The notes beneath the pieces are model-generated. The model did no database searches and was not told the DNA's origin. It was given only the letters and a program-made list of their open reading frames with translations. The position numbers and the translations under genes are program-made. From assembly GCA_031549265.1 (NCBI GenBank), contig JAVBQB010000001.1, forward strand, positions 62,001-126,000: a stretch of 64,000 nucleotides of DNA, read 5' to 3'. Below, piece after piece: positions 1 through 9,255 of the stretch (position 1 is the first letter of the stretch; every line of letters starts with the position of its first letter). The stretch comes from JAVBQB01 sp031549265. GTDB lineage: Bacteria > Bacillota > Clostridia > Oscillospirales > JAVBQB01.

Positions 1-1878
1 TCTTAAACCTACATAAGATTTAGCGAGGACAATGATATGCCGTAGATCGCTCCTTGAAAACGATTTGCGCTGTCCGCGTTGAATACTGGAAGTGTTGATC
101 TGGTCGACGGATTTCAGACGATCGATTTCAATCATTGACCTGAAGAGGTATGATACGATCTCGACGAGCGCGCGGGTGTCGTCCATCGCGCGGTGATGCC
201 TGAAGTCGGTAAAACCCACCGCTTTGGCGACGGTATTAAGCTTGTAATTGTTGAGTCCGGGCATAAGGGCACGGGCAAGCGCGACCGTGTCGACCGAGGT
301 AAATGTGCGCGCAATCCCCAGTTGACGGCAAGATTCGCGCACAAATCCCATATCGAAATCGGCATTGTGCGCAATAAGCGGACGGTCGCCGACAAAATCA
401 AGAAAAGCGGCTAGCGCGTCGTCTATCACAGGAGCACCCTTGACATCGGCGCCGGTGATGCCGGTGATTTCGGTTATTTTCGGCGGGATGGCCGTTTGCG
501 GATCAACCATCGTATGAAAGCTATCAATCGCTATACAGTCTTTTATCAGAATTGCGGCTATTTCAATGATTTTATCCGAACGCGGGTTAAGCCCCGTGGT
601 CTCAAGGTCGAAAACGATGAACTCATCGTCAAGTGGGGTGACCGCACTGCCCTTAACCGCGTTCATCTCGCTGGGATCGCCGGTAGACATATATGCCTCA
701 CAGCCATAGATAACTTTAATATTAAGACCCTTTTTCGCGGCCATCGCGTCCGGGAAAGCCTGAACAACTCCATGGTCTGTGATGGCGATAGCCGGGTGCC
801 CCCATTTATCCGCCTGCCGGATGGCCGACTTAACATCTGTTATACCGTCAACCGCGGACATCTTTGTGTGCAGATGCAATTCGACCCGCTTACGTTCGGC
901 GGTGTCTTCCCGTTCTTTTTTAGGCGCGACGCAGATACTGTCAGGCTCAAAAACCTGTTTGTCATTAAACTGGTTAATAACCATTTTGCCCTGAACTACG
1001 AGATGCATTCCGGGCTGGATAGCCGCCAGGAGCGCATTGATACCCGCCATATCCATATTACGCGATTTAGCGGAGTTTCCGCCAAATTTGTTGGCTCTTA
1101 GGAACATATGAACGGTAATCGAGTCGGTAAAGTCGCTTATATCAAACGATAGAATCCAGGAATTGCGGTTTTTCAGCTCGTTTTTTCTTACGGAAAACAC
1201 ATCGCCTTCGATCACGGACTTACCAGTCTCAAGTGTAATTTCAGCCATCGGACGCGGCGCGCCTTTGATTGCTGAACCAAAGAGAACGCTGCTTGCAGGC
1301 TTGTCCGACGCCGTTGTGGAGGATTTCTGCTGAATGCTGCTTTCCAGGATCAGCTCCTGCATTCTTTGCTGTTTCTCCTTCTCGTATTTTTCAACTGCGC
1401 TATCGTCCGATAGAATTGGGTCAATAATTTTGCAGGAGACTTTGATGTTAAAATCATTCAACATTATACTCTCAACAATGGCAGAACATTCAGACAACCA
1501 GTCGGTGCAATTGACAGACGGAAAAATGGAAAGGGCGTTTTTCTCGAGCGTCCATTTCGCGCCTTTCAGCATCCGCGCGCGCTGATGCCTGGTCTGAAGG
1601 ATTTCCAGCAATGACGAAAATGACGAGTCGTCAAACAGATCGCTTGTTGACTTTACCTTAATAAGTACATCGGATAATTTGAGCTCAGCCGCAATTATGT
1701 CTGAGATTTCGTCAAGGATATCTGTGTCAGCGGCACAGTCGCAATTAAGCTCGAATGACATGCTATTAGTCGCTGTATCCAGCACGATATTGTCAATTTG
1801 CGCGTCTTTCAATGTATATAACAATCGATCGCTAAATAAAATCTGTGAAAATACTGTAAGAAACTTTTCGGCACCCAT
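1..1878 (-). CDS. polC: DNA polymerase III alpha subunit, PolC type (N-terminal 626 residues; runs off left edge)
   Basis: Replicative polymerase of low-GC Gram-positives. The frame is open from an ATG at 1878, preceded by GGAGG, to the window edge, so the polymerase core is missing. Visible parts in order are an N-terminal region, an OB-fold around residues 215-300, the start of the PHP domain near residue 330 (HLHTKMSAVDG), and a DEDD 3'-5' exonuclease inserted in the PHP domain from about residue 416 (VFDLETTG, then HNADFD near 503 and HRAMDD near 563). An exonuclease embedded in PHP is the diagnostic PolC architecture and separates it from DnaE. It is the last visible gene of the rpsB-to-ispG string, 17 nt after ispG. 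Confidence 0.95.
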   Translation of the reverse strand, partial: MGAEKFLTVFSQILFSDRLLYTLKDAQIDNIVLDTATNSMSFELNCDCAADTDILDEISDIIAAELKLSDVLIKVKSTSDLFDDSSFSSLLEILQTRHQRARMLKGAKWTLEKNALSIFPSVNCTDWLSECSAIVESIMLNDFNIKVSCKIIDPILSDDSAVEKYEKEKQQRMQELILESSIQQKSSTTASDKPASSVLFGSAIKGAPRPMAEITLETGKSVIEGDVFSVRKNELKNRNSWILSFDISDFTDSITVHMFLRANKFGGNSAKSRNMDMAGINALLAAIQPGMHLVVQGKMVINQFNDKQVFEPDSICVAPKKEREDTAERKRVELHLHTKMSAVDGITDVKSAIRQADKWGHPAIAITDHGVVQAFPDAMAAKKGLNIKVIYGCEAYMSTGDPSEMNAVKGSAVTPLDDEFIVFDLETTGLNPRSDKIIEIAAILIKDCIAIDSFHTMVDPQTAIPPKITEITGITGADVKGAPVIDDALAAFLDFVGDRPLIAHNADFDMGFVRESCRQLGIARTFTSVDTVALARALMPGLNNYKLNTVAKAVGFTDFRHHRAMDDTRALVEIVSYLFRSMIEIDRLKSVDQINTSSIQRGQRKSFSRSDLRHIIVLAKSYVGLR

Positions 1879-1895
1879 GCGTGGCCTCCGTAGAT

Positions 1896-2945
1896 TTAAG
1901 CATTTGATATAAGGCGAACCAGCTCGTCAACCAGTGACTCTTCCGGCACCTTACGAATTATTTCCCCGTTAGCGAACAGAACGCCCGAATGATTTCCGCA
2001 CGCGATTCCGAAATCGGCGGCGCGGGCTTCGCCGGGTCCGTTGACCTCGCACCCCATGACAGCGACCGTGATAGACTTGGTGACGTTTTGCAGCTTGTCC
2101 TCGACCTCGGCTGCGATGTCCATAAGATTTACCCGGCACCGTCCGCAGGTCGGACATGATATGAAGTTTATCCCATCTTTTCTTATCCCGCAGGCCTGAA
2201 GAATTGCGCGGGCCGCCTTGACTTCTTCCAGCGGGTCAGCAGTAAGCGAAATCCTGACGGTATCCCCTATTCCATCGCACAGCAGCGAACCCACGCCTAT
2301 AGCGGATTTTACCGTTCCCATAAAGGCTGTGCCCGTTTCGGTGACGCCGAGATGCAGTGGTACGTCGCTCAGATTTGCAAACATTCTGTAGGTAGCAATC
2401 ATTACAGGAACTGACGACGACTTGATCGAGACGCAGATATCGTCAAAGTCCAGCAATCGGAGAAGTTCAACATTCTTTAACGCGCTTTCGGTCAGTGCCG
2501 CAGGTGACGCCTCGCCGTAGCGGGCGAGAATGTCTTTCTCGAGCGATCCGCCATTAACGCCGACTCTGATTGGAATACCGTATTTGCGGCAGGCCTTCGT
2601 TATCTCCGCCATCTTCTTGTTATCGCCAATGTTGCCGGGGTTGACGCGGAGTTTGTCCGCGCCGGCGTTTGCGGCCTCAATTGCGAGCCGGTAATCGAAA
2701 TGAATATCGGCGACAATCGGCAGCGGAGATTTTTCTTTGATTTTGTAGACAGCACGAGCGGCGTCCATATCCGGGATGGCTATTCGCGCCATTTGACAGC
2801 CCGCGGCGGCCAGGCTGTCAATCTGAGAAAGCGTGGCCGCCGTGTCACGGGTGTCTGTATTCGTCATTGATTGAATTGAGACAGGGTGAGCGCCGCCGAT
2901 GTAAATGCTGCCAACCTTAATCACTTTGGATATCCGACGGGTCAT
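1896..2945 (-). CDS. ispG: 4-hydroxy-3-methylbut-2-en-1-yl diphosphate synthase (flavodoxin/ferredoxin)
   Basis: Penultimate enzyme of the MEP isoprenoid pathway, converting MEcPP to HMBPP with a [4Fe-4S] cluster. The 349-residue protein has the short bacterial form: a TIM-barrel half starting HPVSIQSMTNTDTRD and an iron-sulfur half with ligands C264, C267 (CPTCGRC), C299 and E306 (GCEVNGPGE). The ATG follows GGAGG that lies inside the last codons of rseP; the two genes are 2 nt apart, so translation is probably coupled. The product feeds IspH, encoded at 47743-49848. Confidence 0.97.
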   Translation of the reverse strand: MTRRISKVIKVGSIYIGGAHPVSIQSMTNTDTRDTAATLSQIDSLAAAGCQMARIAIPDMDAARAVYKIKEKSPLPIVADIHFDYRLAIEAANAGADKLRVNPGNIGDNKKMAEITKACRKYGIPIRVGVNGGSLEKDILARYGEASPAALTESALKNVELLRLLDFDDICVSIKSSSVPVMIATYRMFANLSDVPLHLGVTETGTAFMGTVKSAIGVGSLLCDGIGDTVRISLTADPLEEVKAARAILQACGIRKDGINFISCPTCGRCRVNLMDIAAEVEDKLQNVTKSITVAVMGCEVNGPGEARAADFGIACGNHSGVLFANGEIIRKVPEESLVDELVRLISNA

Positions 2946-2947
2946 AT

Positions 2948-4015
2948 TTAGCCTCCGCTTGACATTGTAACAAGCCGTACAATGTCGTTAAAGAACACAT
3001 AAACAGTCAATGCGAGAAATGCGACGAGTCCAGCAGCGTGAATGTAGCCCTCGTATTTTGCCGGTACAGGCTTGCGTCTAATTAGCTCAATCAGGAGGAA
3101 GATAATCCTTCCGCCATCAAGCGCGGGCAATGGAAGCATATTGAGAACGGCCAGATTTGCCGATATCAGCGCTCCCAAGAAGAACATGTTTGCGAGGGCA
3201 ATGCCGATCGGTTTGTCGGCGGCCTGCTGGTTCATGACTCCGATCACGCCGACAGGGCCGGACAGATCGTTGACTCCGGCTTTGCCGGTAACAAGGTCGA
3301 AAAGCGACATTTTAACGATTCTAACGAAGTCGACGGAGGTCAGCCAGGTATTTTGCAGCTTTTCAATAAAGCCGTTTTCCTTAATGACAAATCCGATTCC
3401 GAAAGCGGGTGATTTTTCTCCGCTGCCGTTGTCGACCATTATCCTGCTGAGCGGCGGGAGGTTTACGGTCATTGATTTGCCGTCGCGTTCGACCGAGACT
3501 TCGTATGGAGCGTTCTTCCCTCGATCGAGCATAATACCTATGTCTGACGCGATGAATATCGGCTCGTTGTTTATAGCCAGAATCTTATCGCCGGGCATAA
3601 GCATTTCCGGACCCTGCCCAGCGAATTCGGGCGCAAAGCCGCTGATTTGGGTGGAGGCGAAGAAACCTTGCGGTATAAAAATAATAAATACAATGACCAA
3701 CGCTGTGACCATGTTCATGATCGAACCTGCCGCAAGGATTATCAAGCGCTGCCAGACAGGTTTGTTATTAAACGCGGACTTGCTTTCGGATTCCTCGTCC
3801 TCGCCTTCCATCGCGCAAAATCCGCCTATCGGAAAAGCGCGCAGGGTATAGAGCGTCTCCCCTTTTTGACGCTTGAGCAGCTTGGGGCCGAATCCAATCG
3901 CGAATTCGTTGACACGTACCTTAAATATTCTCGCCGCGGCAAAGTGACCTGCCTCATGCACGAGAATGAGGATGCCGAAAATCAGAATGCCTACTATAAT
4001 TGAAAACCAGGTTAT
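2948..4015 (-). CDS. rseP: RIP metalloprotease RseP (site-2 protease) with apparent AUA start codon
   Basis: Intramembrane zinc protease of family M50B, cleaving membrane-bound anti-sigma factors or signal-peptide remnants. It shows the HEAGH zinc motif, a central PDZ-like segment, the GPVGVIGVMNQ region and the C-terminal NMLPLPALDGGR motif. The first canonical start (GTG at 3961) lies immediately before HEAGH and would delete the first membrane helix. In-frame sequence upstream encodes that helix (TWFSIIVGILIFGILIL). An AAGGAG at 4025-4030 stands 9 nt before an ATA codon at 4015, giving a normal 355-residue protein with HEAGH at 20-24. No ATG, GTG or TTG lies between the upstream ispC stop and 3961. 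Family call is certain; the start is inference. Confidence 0.93.
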   Translation of the reverse strand: MTWFSIIVGILIFGILILVHEAGHFAAARIFKVRVNEFAIGFGPKLLKRQKGETLYTLRAFPIGGFCAMEGEDEESESKSAFNNKPVWQRLIILAAGSIMNMVTALVIVFIIFIPQGFFASTQISGFAPEFAGQGPEMLMPGDKILAINNEPIFIASDIGIMLDRGKNAPYEVSVERDGKSMTVNLPPLSRIMVDNGSGEKSPAFGIGFVIKENGFIEKLQNTWLTSVDFVRIVKMSLFDLVTGKAGVNDLSGPVGVIGVMNQQAADKPIGIALANMFFLGALISANLAVLNMLPLPALDGGRIIFLLIELIRRKPVPAKYEGYIHAAGLVAFLALTVYVFFNDIVRLVTMSSGG

Positions 4016-4030
4016 ATCGCTCAGCTCCTT
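4013..4030 (-). promoter_or_regulatory. Shine-Dalgarno plus AUA initiation site of rseP
   Basis: On the minus strand AAAGGAG is followed by 9 nt and then ATA ACC TGG TTT, which opens the conserved first transmembrane helix of RseP. The site decides the start, because no canonical start codon exists that keeps this helix. Confidence 0.6.
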
Positions 4031-4036
4031 TCTGTT

Positions 4037-5173
4037 TTACCTGGACGCGCACTCGCGCGCCGCATTGTCCACTTCAATGATATCATCAACGGTAAAGCAG
4101 TTTTTTGAAGCATTTACACGAATTGCGTCGTAGACAAGCTCAGGTATTCTGCAAAAACTAATTTCCCCGGAAATGAAACGGCTGACCGCCACCTCGTCTG
4201 CGGCACATAGGGCGGCGCACGCGGCGTCCCCGGTCTTGACAGCGTCGATCGCTATCCCGAGACAGGGGAAAAGATCCATGTCCGGAGTGTCAAAAGTGAG
4301 TGATTTAAGTGCGGAAAAATCAAGCGGCGTGACCGGTCCGCGCTGTCTGCCGGGATGAGTCATCGCGTATTGTATCGGGGCGCGCATGTCAGGCGGCCCC
4401 ATTTGGGCAATTACCGAGCCGTCAATGAACTCCACCATCGAATGAATAATGCTCTCCTGCTGGATGACGACCTCGATCTGGGCAGGTGTTACCGAGAAAA
4501 GACGCACCGCCTCAATGAATTCCTGGCCTTTGTTCATAAGCGAGGCCGAATCGACAGTAATCTTCGGGCCCATGCTCCAGTTAGGGTGACAAAGCGCATC
4601 TAGAACAGTAACAGTCCGAAGCTGCTCGGCACTGTAACCCAAAAACGGACCGCCGGAAGCTGTCAGGATCAGCCTTGATATCTCCCCATGGTCTTTTGAG
4701 CATTGAAGGCACTGAAATATTGCCGAATGCTCGGAATCGACGGGTATAATCTCGGCGCCGTGCTTCTGCGCCAGCGCCATCACGATGTTCCCTGCGCAGA
4801 CAAGCGTCTCTTTGTTGGCTAGCGCGATCCGCTTACCGCGCTCAATGGCGGCGAGAGTGGGTTTCAGCCCCACTGTGCCCGACATCGCGGCGACGACCGT
4901 GTCGGCGTCATCCAGGCAGGCGGAGAGCAGACCGCTTTCCCCTGCCGCAACCTGAATATCGGTGTCAGCCAGACGAGTTTTCAGGTCAAGAGCCGCATTT
5001 TGGTCATAAAGCACAGCAAGACGCGGCATCAGTCTCCGCGCCTGCTGTTCCATAAGAACCGTATTAGAGTTGGCTGCAAGCGCAGTAACGCGGAGTCCGA
5101 GCGCCATGGCAACCTCTATCGCCTGAGCGCCGACTGATCCGGTACTGCCAAGGATAGATACGGAGCGGGTCAT
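4037..5173 (-). CDS. ispC: 1-deoxy-D-xylulose 5-phosphate reductoisomerase
   Basis: Second MEP-pathway enzyme: NADPH- and Mn/Mg-dependent rearrangement and reduction of DXP to MEP. The 378-residue protein has the N-terminal nucleotide-binding motif GSTGSVGAQAIEVA (residues 9-22), the ANKETLV motif, and the metal/substrate segment with PVDSEHSAIFQCL and SASLMNKGQEFIEA. The ATG overlaps the cdsA stop by 4 nt (ATGA). It acts after Dxs, which is encoded far away at 32112-33995. Confidence 0.97.
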   Translation of the reverse strand: MTRSVSILGSTGSVGAQAIEVAMALGLRVTALAANSNTVLMEQQARRLMPRLAVLYDQNAALDLKTRLADTDIQVAAGESGLLSACLDDADTVVAAMSGTVGLKPTLAAIERGKRIALANKETLVCAGNIVMALAQKHGAEIIPVDSEHSAIFQCLQCSKDHGEISRLILTASGGPFLGYSAEQLRTVTVLDALCHPNWSMGPKITVDSASLMNKGQEFIEAVRLFSVTPAQIEVVIQQESIIHSMVEFIDGSVIAQMGPPDMRAPIQYAMTHPGRQRGPVTPLDFSALKSLTFDTPDMDLFPCLGIAIDAVKTGDAACAALCAADEVAVSRFISGEISFCRIPELVYDAIRVNASKNCFTVDDIIEVDNAARECASR

Positions 5174-5988
5174 TGAGTCACCACCGTGGTCAGGCGCAGC
5201 ATAATCTCAAAGGCCGGAGCCGCGAACAGTAGACTGTCGCATCTGTCAAGTATGCCGCCGTGGCCGGGGAATATTGAGCCGAAGTCTTTGATTTGGAACC
5301 CGCGTTTGATAAAGGACATTGAAAGGTCTCCGCATTGCGAAAGTATCGAACCAGCGGCGACGAACAGCATCACCATCAGATAGTTGACGTTGCATTTGAA
5401 GAAGAAGGCAACAATCAGTCCATAAATGACCGCAACCAAAACTGATCCGATGACACCCGCGATAGCGCCTTCCAGTGTTTTCTTGGGGCTGATGACGGGC
5501 GCGAGCTTGTGCCTGCCGATCGCCATGCCGAAGTAGTATGCAAAGGTATCGGTGGCAAACGCCGCGATAAACGGCAACAGCAGGACAAATCTTCCGTCCG
5601 GTGTCTCGGCAATCCGGGATATCGCCGACAGAAACCAGGGTATCACTGTCGCGCCGAAAAGGGCGGCGCAAAGCTTATCAAAAGGGATTCGCCGCTTTTT
5701 TGATGCCATGCTAACGACAAACAGCAGAACAATCAGCAAAAACAAAGCGAAATAAATCATTACTTGCGGCAGGTTAAGATAGCTCCAAATCGGAATTAAA
5801 AACGCTGACAGCGAAGCGACCATTATGAGCACAAAATTCTTGATGTATCCTGAAAACCACAGCAGTTCAAGCACGGACATTACGGATAAAACGGATATGG
5901 AAAGCGCTAGCACCCATGTCGGCACAAAATAAAGTTCCACGAACATGAACGCCGTCAGTGACAATCCAACAGCCAGTCTGACAGCCAT
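5170..5988 (-). CDS. cdsA: Phosphatidate cytidylyltransferase (CDP-diglyceride synthase)
   Basis: Membrane enzyme making CDP-diacylglycerol from CTP and phosphatidic acid, the branch point to anionic phospholipids. The 272 residues are mostly transmembrane helices, ending with the family signature S-x2-KR-x4-KD-x5-PGHGG-x2-DR-x-DS near residues 225-260. It starts 1 nt after the uppS stop and its own stop overlaps the ispC start, which is the usual uppS-cdsA-ispC order. The substrate would come from acyltransferases such as PlsC at 49856. Confidence 0.96.
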   Translation of the reverse strand: MAVRLAVGLSLTAFMFVELYFVPTWVLALSISVLSVMSVLELLWFSGYIKNFVLIMVASLSAFLIPIWSYLNLPQVMIYFALFLLIVLLFVVSMASKKRRIPFDKLCAALFGATVIPWFLSAISRIAETPDGRFVLLLPFIAAFATDTFAYYFGMAIGRHKLAPVISPKKTLEGAIAGVIGSVLVAVIYGLIVAFFFKCNVNYLMVMLFVAAGSILSQCGDLSMSFIKRGFQIKDFGSIFPGHGGILDRCDSLLFAAPAFEIMLRLTTVVTQ

Positions 5989-5989
5989 A

Positions 5990-6739
5990 TTATTTTAATC
6001 CTCCATACCTGCGAGATCTTTGCTGATAAGTAATTATCGCCTGATCCAGGTGATGTTTATTGAAATCAGGCCAAAGCACGTCGGTGAAATACAGTTCGGC
6101 ATATGCCGACTGCCAGAGCATGAAATTGGAAAGCCGGTATTCCCCTGACGGCCGGATAATGAGGTCGGGGTCAGGCACGCCTGAAAAATTGAGTTCACCG
6201 CAAAAAGCCGCCTCGTCGATTTCAAAAGCGGAAATCTGGCCGCTTGCGCATTTTTCGGCGATCGAACGGACGGCGGAGATGATCTCCGCCCTGCCGCCGT
6301 AGTTCAAGCAAATATTGACTTGCGTACCTTCATATGCAGATGTGACGCGCTCAGTCTCGGCGACCAGCTCGACGAGATCCGGCGGCAGCTGCGTGAGATC
6401 TCCGACAAAACGCATTTTGACCCTGTTGACGTCGACATCTTCGATACATTCTTTGAGATACTTTTTGAGCAAATCAAGAATACCGTCAACCTCGTCCCGA
6501 GGACGCTTCCAGTTTTCGGTCGAGAACGCGTAAACGGTCAGATACTTGATGCCGATATCTCTGCAATAAGTCGCAACCTTGCGAAACGTTTCGCTTCCGG
6601 CGGCATGTCCGGCCGACCGGGGCAGACCGAATCGTTTTGCCCAGCGGCCGTTGCCGTCCATGATAATCGCGATGTGAATGGGCAGCCGGGAGAAATCAAT
6701 CTCGGACGGCTGTTTTTTCCTTTTGAATAATGAAAACAT
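5990..6739 (-). CDS. uppS: Isoprenyl transferase (undecaprenyl diphosphate synthase, cis-prenyltransferase)
   Basis: Cytosolic cis-prenyltransferase extending farnesyl diphosphate with IPP to the C55 carrier lipid for peptidoglycan. The 249 residues carry the family's first block IAIIMDGNGRWA, with catalytic Asp at residue 28, then RSAGH, the NWKRP block and the C-terminal DPDLIIRPSGEYRLSNF block. The Shine-Dalgarno is weak. Its farnesyl substrate probably comes from IspA at 35818-36708. Confidence 0.97.
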   Translation of the reverse strand: MFSLFKRKKQPSEIDFSRLPIHIAIIMDGNGRWAKRFGLPRSAGHAAGSETFRKVATYCRDIGIKYLTVYAFSTENWKRPRDEVDGILDLLKKYLKECIEDVDVNRVKMRFVGDLTQLPPDLVELVAETERVTSAYEGTQVNICLNYGGRAEIISAVRSIAEKCASGQISAFEIDEAAFCGELNFSGVPDPDLIIRPSGEYRLSNFMLWQSAYAELYFTDVLWPDFNKHHLDQAIITYQQRSRRYGGLK

Positions 6740-6788
6740 AAAGCCGACTTTGGAGCATCACACACCCGGCAGATTCTCCACTACCGAA

Positions 6789-7343
6789 TCACACCTCCAG
6801 CAGTTCTTTTTCTTTGCTGGTCACCATACCGTCGATTTCCTTGCAAGTTTTATCTGTGAGCGTTTGAATATCCTTTTCGACATTCTTGAGGTCATCCTCG
6901 GTAATCTCCGATTTCTTTTTAAGAGCCTTAAAATGCTCGATTGCGTCGCGGCGGATGTTGCGGACAGCAACCTTGCCGTCTTCCGCGTATTTGTGGACGA
7001 GTTTAGTCAGTTCCCGGCGGCGCTCCTCGGTCAGCTGCGGAAATGAAAGTCTTATGACCTTTCCGTCGTTTTGGGGATTGATACCAAGATCTGACGACTG
7101 GATCGCTTTTTCGACAGCCTTCAGCGCCGACACGTCCCACGGCGAAATTATCAGCACGCGGGGCTCGGGCGAGGAAATGCTCGCAATCTGACTGATCGGA
7201 GTCTGGGAGCCGTAATACTCGACAGTGACCTGATCCAAAACCGACGCGTTGGCACGGCCGGCCCGGATGGTGTTAAACTCATGGGAAATGACTTCAAGCG
7301 TTTTTTGCATTTTTTGCTCTTGCAGTTCATAATGCTCTTTCAT
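6789..7343 (-). CDS. frr: Ribosome recycling factor
   Basis: Disassembles post-termination ribosomes with EF-G. The 184-residue length is standard. Conserved segments include the N-terminal helix ending in EFNTIRAGRA and the hinge-proximal VEYYGSQTPISQ, and the C-terminal long helices run to the end. It lies 33 nt after pyrH and 49 nt before uppS, the conserved pyrH-frr-uppS arrangement. Confidence 0.97.
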   Translation of the reverse strand: MKEHYELQEQKMQKTLEVISHEFNTIRAGRANASVLDQVTVEYYGSQTPISQIASISSPEPRVLIISPWDVSALKAVEKAIQSSDLGINPQNDGKVIRLSFPQLTEERRRELTKLVHKYAEDGKVAVRNIRRDAIEHFKALKKKSEITEDDLKNVEKDIQTLTDKTCKEIDGMVTSKEKELLEV

Positions 7344-7376
7344 TTTCCTACACCTCGGATTATTGTAATAAACAGT

Positions 7377-8105
7377 TTAAGCGCGTAAGTCGCTCTTTAC
7401 TATTGTACCAACTTTTTCGCCCATTACAACTCTATAAATGTTTTCAGGGTCTTTCAGCGCAAAAAGCATGATCGGTATATCGTTATCCATTGATAAGGAC
7501 GTCGCGGTCGAATCCATGACAGTGAGATGGCGCAGCAGCAAATCGTCATAGGTAAGCGATTCGAACTTTTGAGCGGACGGGTTGACAACCGGGTCGTCGT
7601 CATAAACGCCGTCTACATTTTTGGCGAGCATAATCAGCTCCGCACCCACTTCGGCGCCGCGCAGAACCGCTGCGGTATCAGTGGAGAAAAACGGGTTACC
7701 GGTTCCGCAGGCAAAAATCACGATTCGCCCTTTTTCGAGGTGCCGAACGGCTCTAGAGCGGACATAAGGTTCGGCCAGCGCACGCATTTCAATCGCTGTC
7801 TGGACGCGCACCTCAACTCCGCGCTGCTCCAGGACGTCGGCAAGCGCCAGGCTGTTAATAACCGTAGCAAGCATACCCATATGATCAGCGCGCGACCTGT
7901 CCATCTTTCCGCCGCCGTCTTTCATGCCGCGCCAGAAATTTCCGCCGCCGACCACAATTCCGATCTCGACACCAGCCCGGGAGCATTTGCCGATAACATC
8001 ACAAACCGAGTCAACAACTGAAAAATCGATGCCCTTATGCATGTCTCCGGCGAGCGCTTCTCCAGATATTTTTAAGAGTACTCTTTTATAACGAGGGGAC
8101 GCCAT
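7377..8105 (-). CDS. pyrH: UMP kinase
   Basis: Phosphorylates UMP to UDP for pyrimidine nucleotide synthesis; a homohexameric amino-acid-kinase fold protein in the cytosol. The 242 residues begin RYKRVLLKISGEAL with the phosphate-binding Lys, followed by the glycine-rich GIVVGGGNFWRG and the nucleotide-binding segment FACGTGNPFFSTDTAA. The start has a strong GGAGG. Upstream DNA (8106-8160) is AT-rich with a possible -10 (TATTAT), but I could not pair it with a convincing -35. Confidence 0.97.
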   Translation of the reverse strand: MASPRYKRVLLKISGEALAGDMHKGIDFSVVDSVCDVIGKCSRAGVEIGIVVGGGNFWRGMKDGGGKMDRSRADHMGMLATVINSLALADVLEQRGVEVRVQTAIEMRALAEPYVRSRAVRHLEKGRIVIFACGTGNPFFSTDTAAVLRGAEVGAELIMLAKNVDGVYDDDPVVNPSAQKFESLTYDDLLLRHLTVMDSTATSLSMDNDIPIMLFALKDPENIYRVVMGEKVGTIVKSDLRA

Positions 8106-8203
8106 TTACGTACCTCCACATTCTGAAAAGTCTGACATATATTCTATAATAGAGTTGTGAATTTTTAAAGCACTTGAATAAAATAATTTTCCGTATGTTA
8201 ACC

Positions 8204-8234
8204 GGCCTCGTCCACAAAGACTGCGGACGAGGCC
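8204..8234 (-). terminator. Hairpin between tsf and pyrH
   Basis: A perfect 10-bp GC-rich stem (GGCCTCGTCC/GGACGAGGCC) with an 11-nt loop lies 20 nt after the tsf stop. The following tract is A/T-rich but has no long U run, so it may only partly terminate between the ribosomal genes and pyrH. Confidence 0.6.
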
Positions 8235-8254
8235 TGGCTGATATAAATATCTTT

Positions 8255-9169
8255 TTACTTGGTCATCTTGGCGACTTCGTCAGCGAAGTTGTCATCTCGC
8301 TTTTCGAGGCCCTCGCCTTTTTCAAATCTGACAAACTTGCGGATCTTTATCGTTCCGCCAAGCTCTTTGGCGACGCTCTCAACATGCTGACAGACAGATG
8401 TCTTATTTTCCTTGACAAAGGCCTGGTCGACCAGGCAGTTTTCCTCGAAATACTTGTTGATTCTTCCTGCGACCATTTTTTCGGCGACGTTCTGGGGTTT
8501 GCCCTCCTGGAGAGCCTGCGCCATCAGTATTTCCTTTTCCTTCTCAATAACGCTGGGATCGGAAGCGCTGCGATCCAGCCACATCGGACGCATTGCGGCA
8601 ATCTGCATACAGATATCGCGGCCGAGCTCCTTGACTTTGGTCATGTCGGAAATGCCGGAAACCTCAAGGTTAACAAGCACGCCGATTTTTCCGCCCATAT
8701 GGACATACGCGACGTTAAATCCTTCTGCATAGCGCTCAAAGCGCCTGATCTGCAGGTTCTCGCCTATTGTCAGAACCTTTTCGCGAAGCATCTCGCCGAC
8801 GTTCATTTCGCTTTCGGGATACTCGCACTCGAGCAGTTTTTCAACGCTGACGGGGTCATCCATGCTGACGACATCGCAGACGTCCTCTACAAATTTGACG
8901 AAAGATTCGTTTTTAGCGACGAAATCGGTTTCGCTGTTGACTTCCACTATAGCGCCAACGCCGCATTCGTCACAGACATCGGCATAAACGATACCTTCGG
9001 CGGCAATTCTGCCAGCCTTCTTCGCGGCGACAGCCATTCCCTTTTCGCGCAGGAACTCTATCGCTTTCTGCATGTCGCCGTCGGTTTCGGTGAGCGCCTT
9101 TTTGCAGTCCATCATACCGGCGCCGGTCGTTTCTCTGAGCGCTTGAACATCTTTAGCTGAAAAAGCCAT
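8255..9169 (-). CDS. tsf: Translation elongation factor Ts
   Basis: Guanine nucleotide exchange factor for EF-Tu. The 304-residue protein has the N-terminal UBA-like domain with TGAGMMDCKKAL (residues 15-26) and the EF-Tu contact TDFV at 81-84 within VEVNSETDFVAKNE. Two core subdomains follow, making the long EF-Ts form. It follows rpsB with an 86-nt gap that contains a hairpin. Confidence 0.97.
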   Translation of the reverse strand: MAFSAKDVQALRETTGAGMMDCKKALTETDGDMQKAIEFLREKGMAVAAKKAGRIAAEGIVYADVCDECGVGAIVEVNSETDFVAKNESFVKFVEDVCDVVSMDDPVSVEKLLECEYPESEMNVGEMLREKVLTIGENLQIRRFERYAEGFNVAYVHMGGKIGVLVNLEVSGISDMTKVKELGRDICMQIAAMRPMWLDRSASDPSVIEKEKEILMAQALQEGKPQNVAEKMVAGRINKYFEENCLVDQAFVKENKTSVCQHVESVAKELGGTIKIRKFVRFEKGEGLEKRDDNFADEVAKMTK

Positions 9170-9224
9170 AAATTATCACTCCATATATTAATGTTAAGAA
9201 AGTTGATATCTAATATTTAATAAA

Positions 9225-9249
9225 TAGCCCGCCGGGTTCCGGCGGGCTA
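9225..9249 (-). terminator. Hairpin between rpsB and tsf
   Basis: An 11-bp perfect stem (TAGCCCGCCGG/CCGGCGGGCTA) with a 3-nt loop lies 6 nt past the rpsB stop, followed by TTTATTAAAT. The poor U tract suggests an intra-operon attenuator or RNA-stabilising hairpin setting the rpsB:tsf ratio rather than a full stop. That role is inferred. Confidence 0.6.
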
Positions 9250-9255
9250 CATTAA

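Noticed and set aside
3072..3851. 259-codon open frame on plus opposite rseP
   Set aside because: Composition follows the complementary frame of RseP, and the conserved M50 motifs are on the other strand.
8174..9160. 328-codon open frame on plus, antisense to tsf
   Set aside because: It overlaps the strongly conserved EF-Ts gene completely, has no recognisable domains, and also runs through the tsf terminator.
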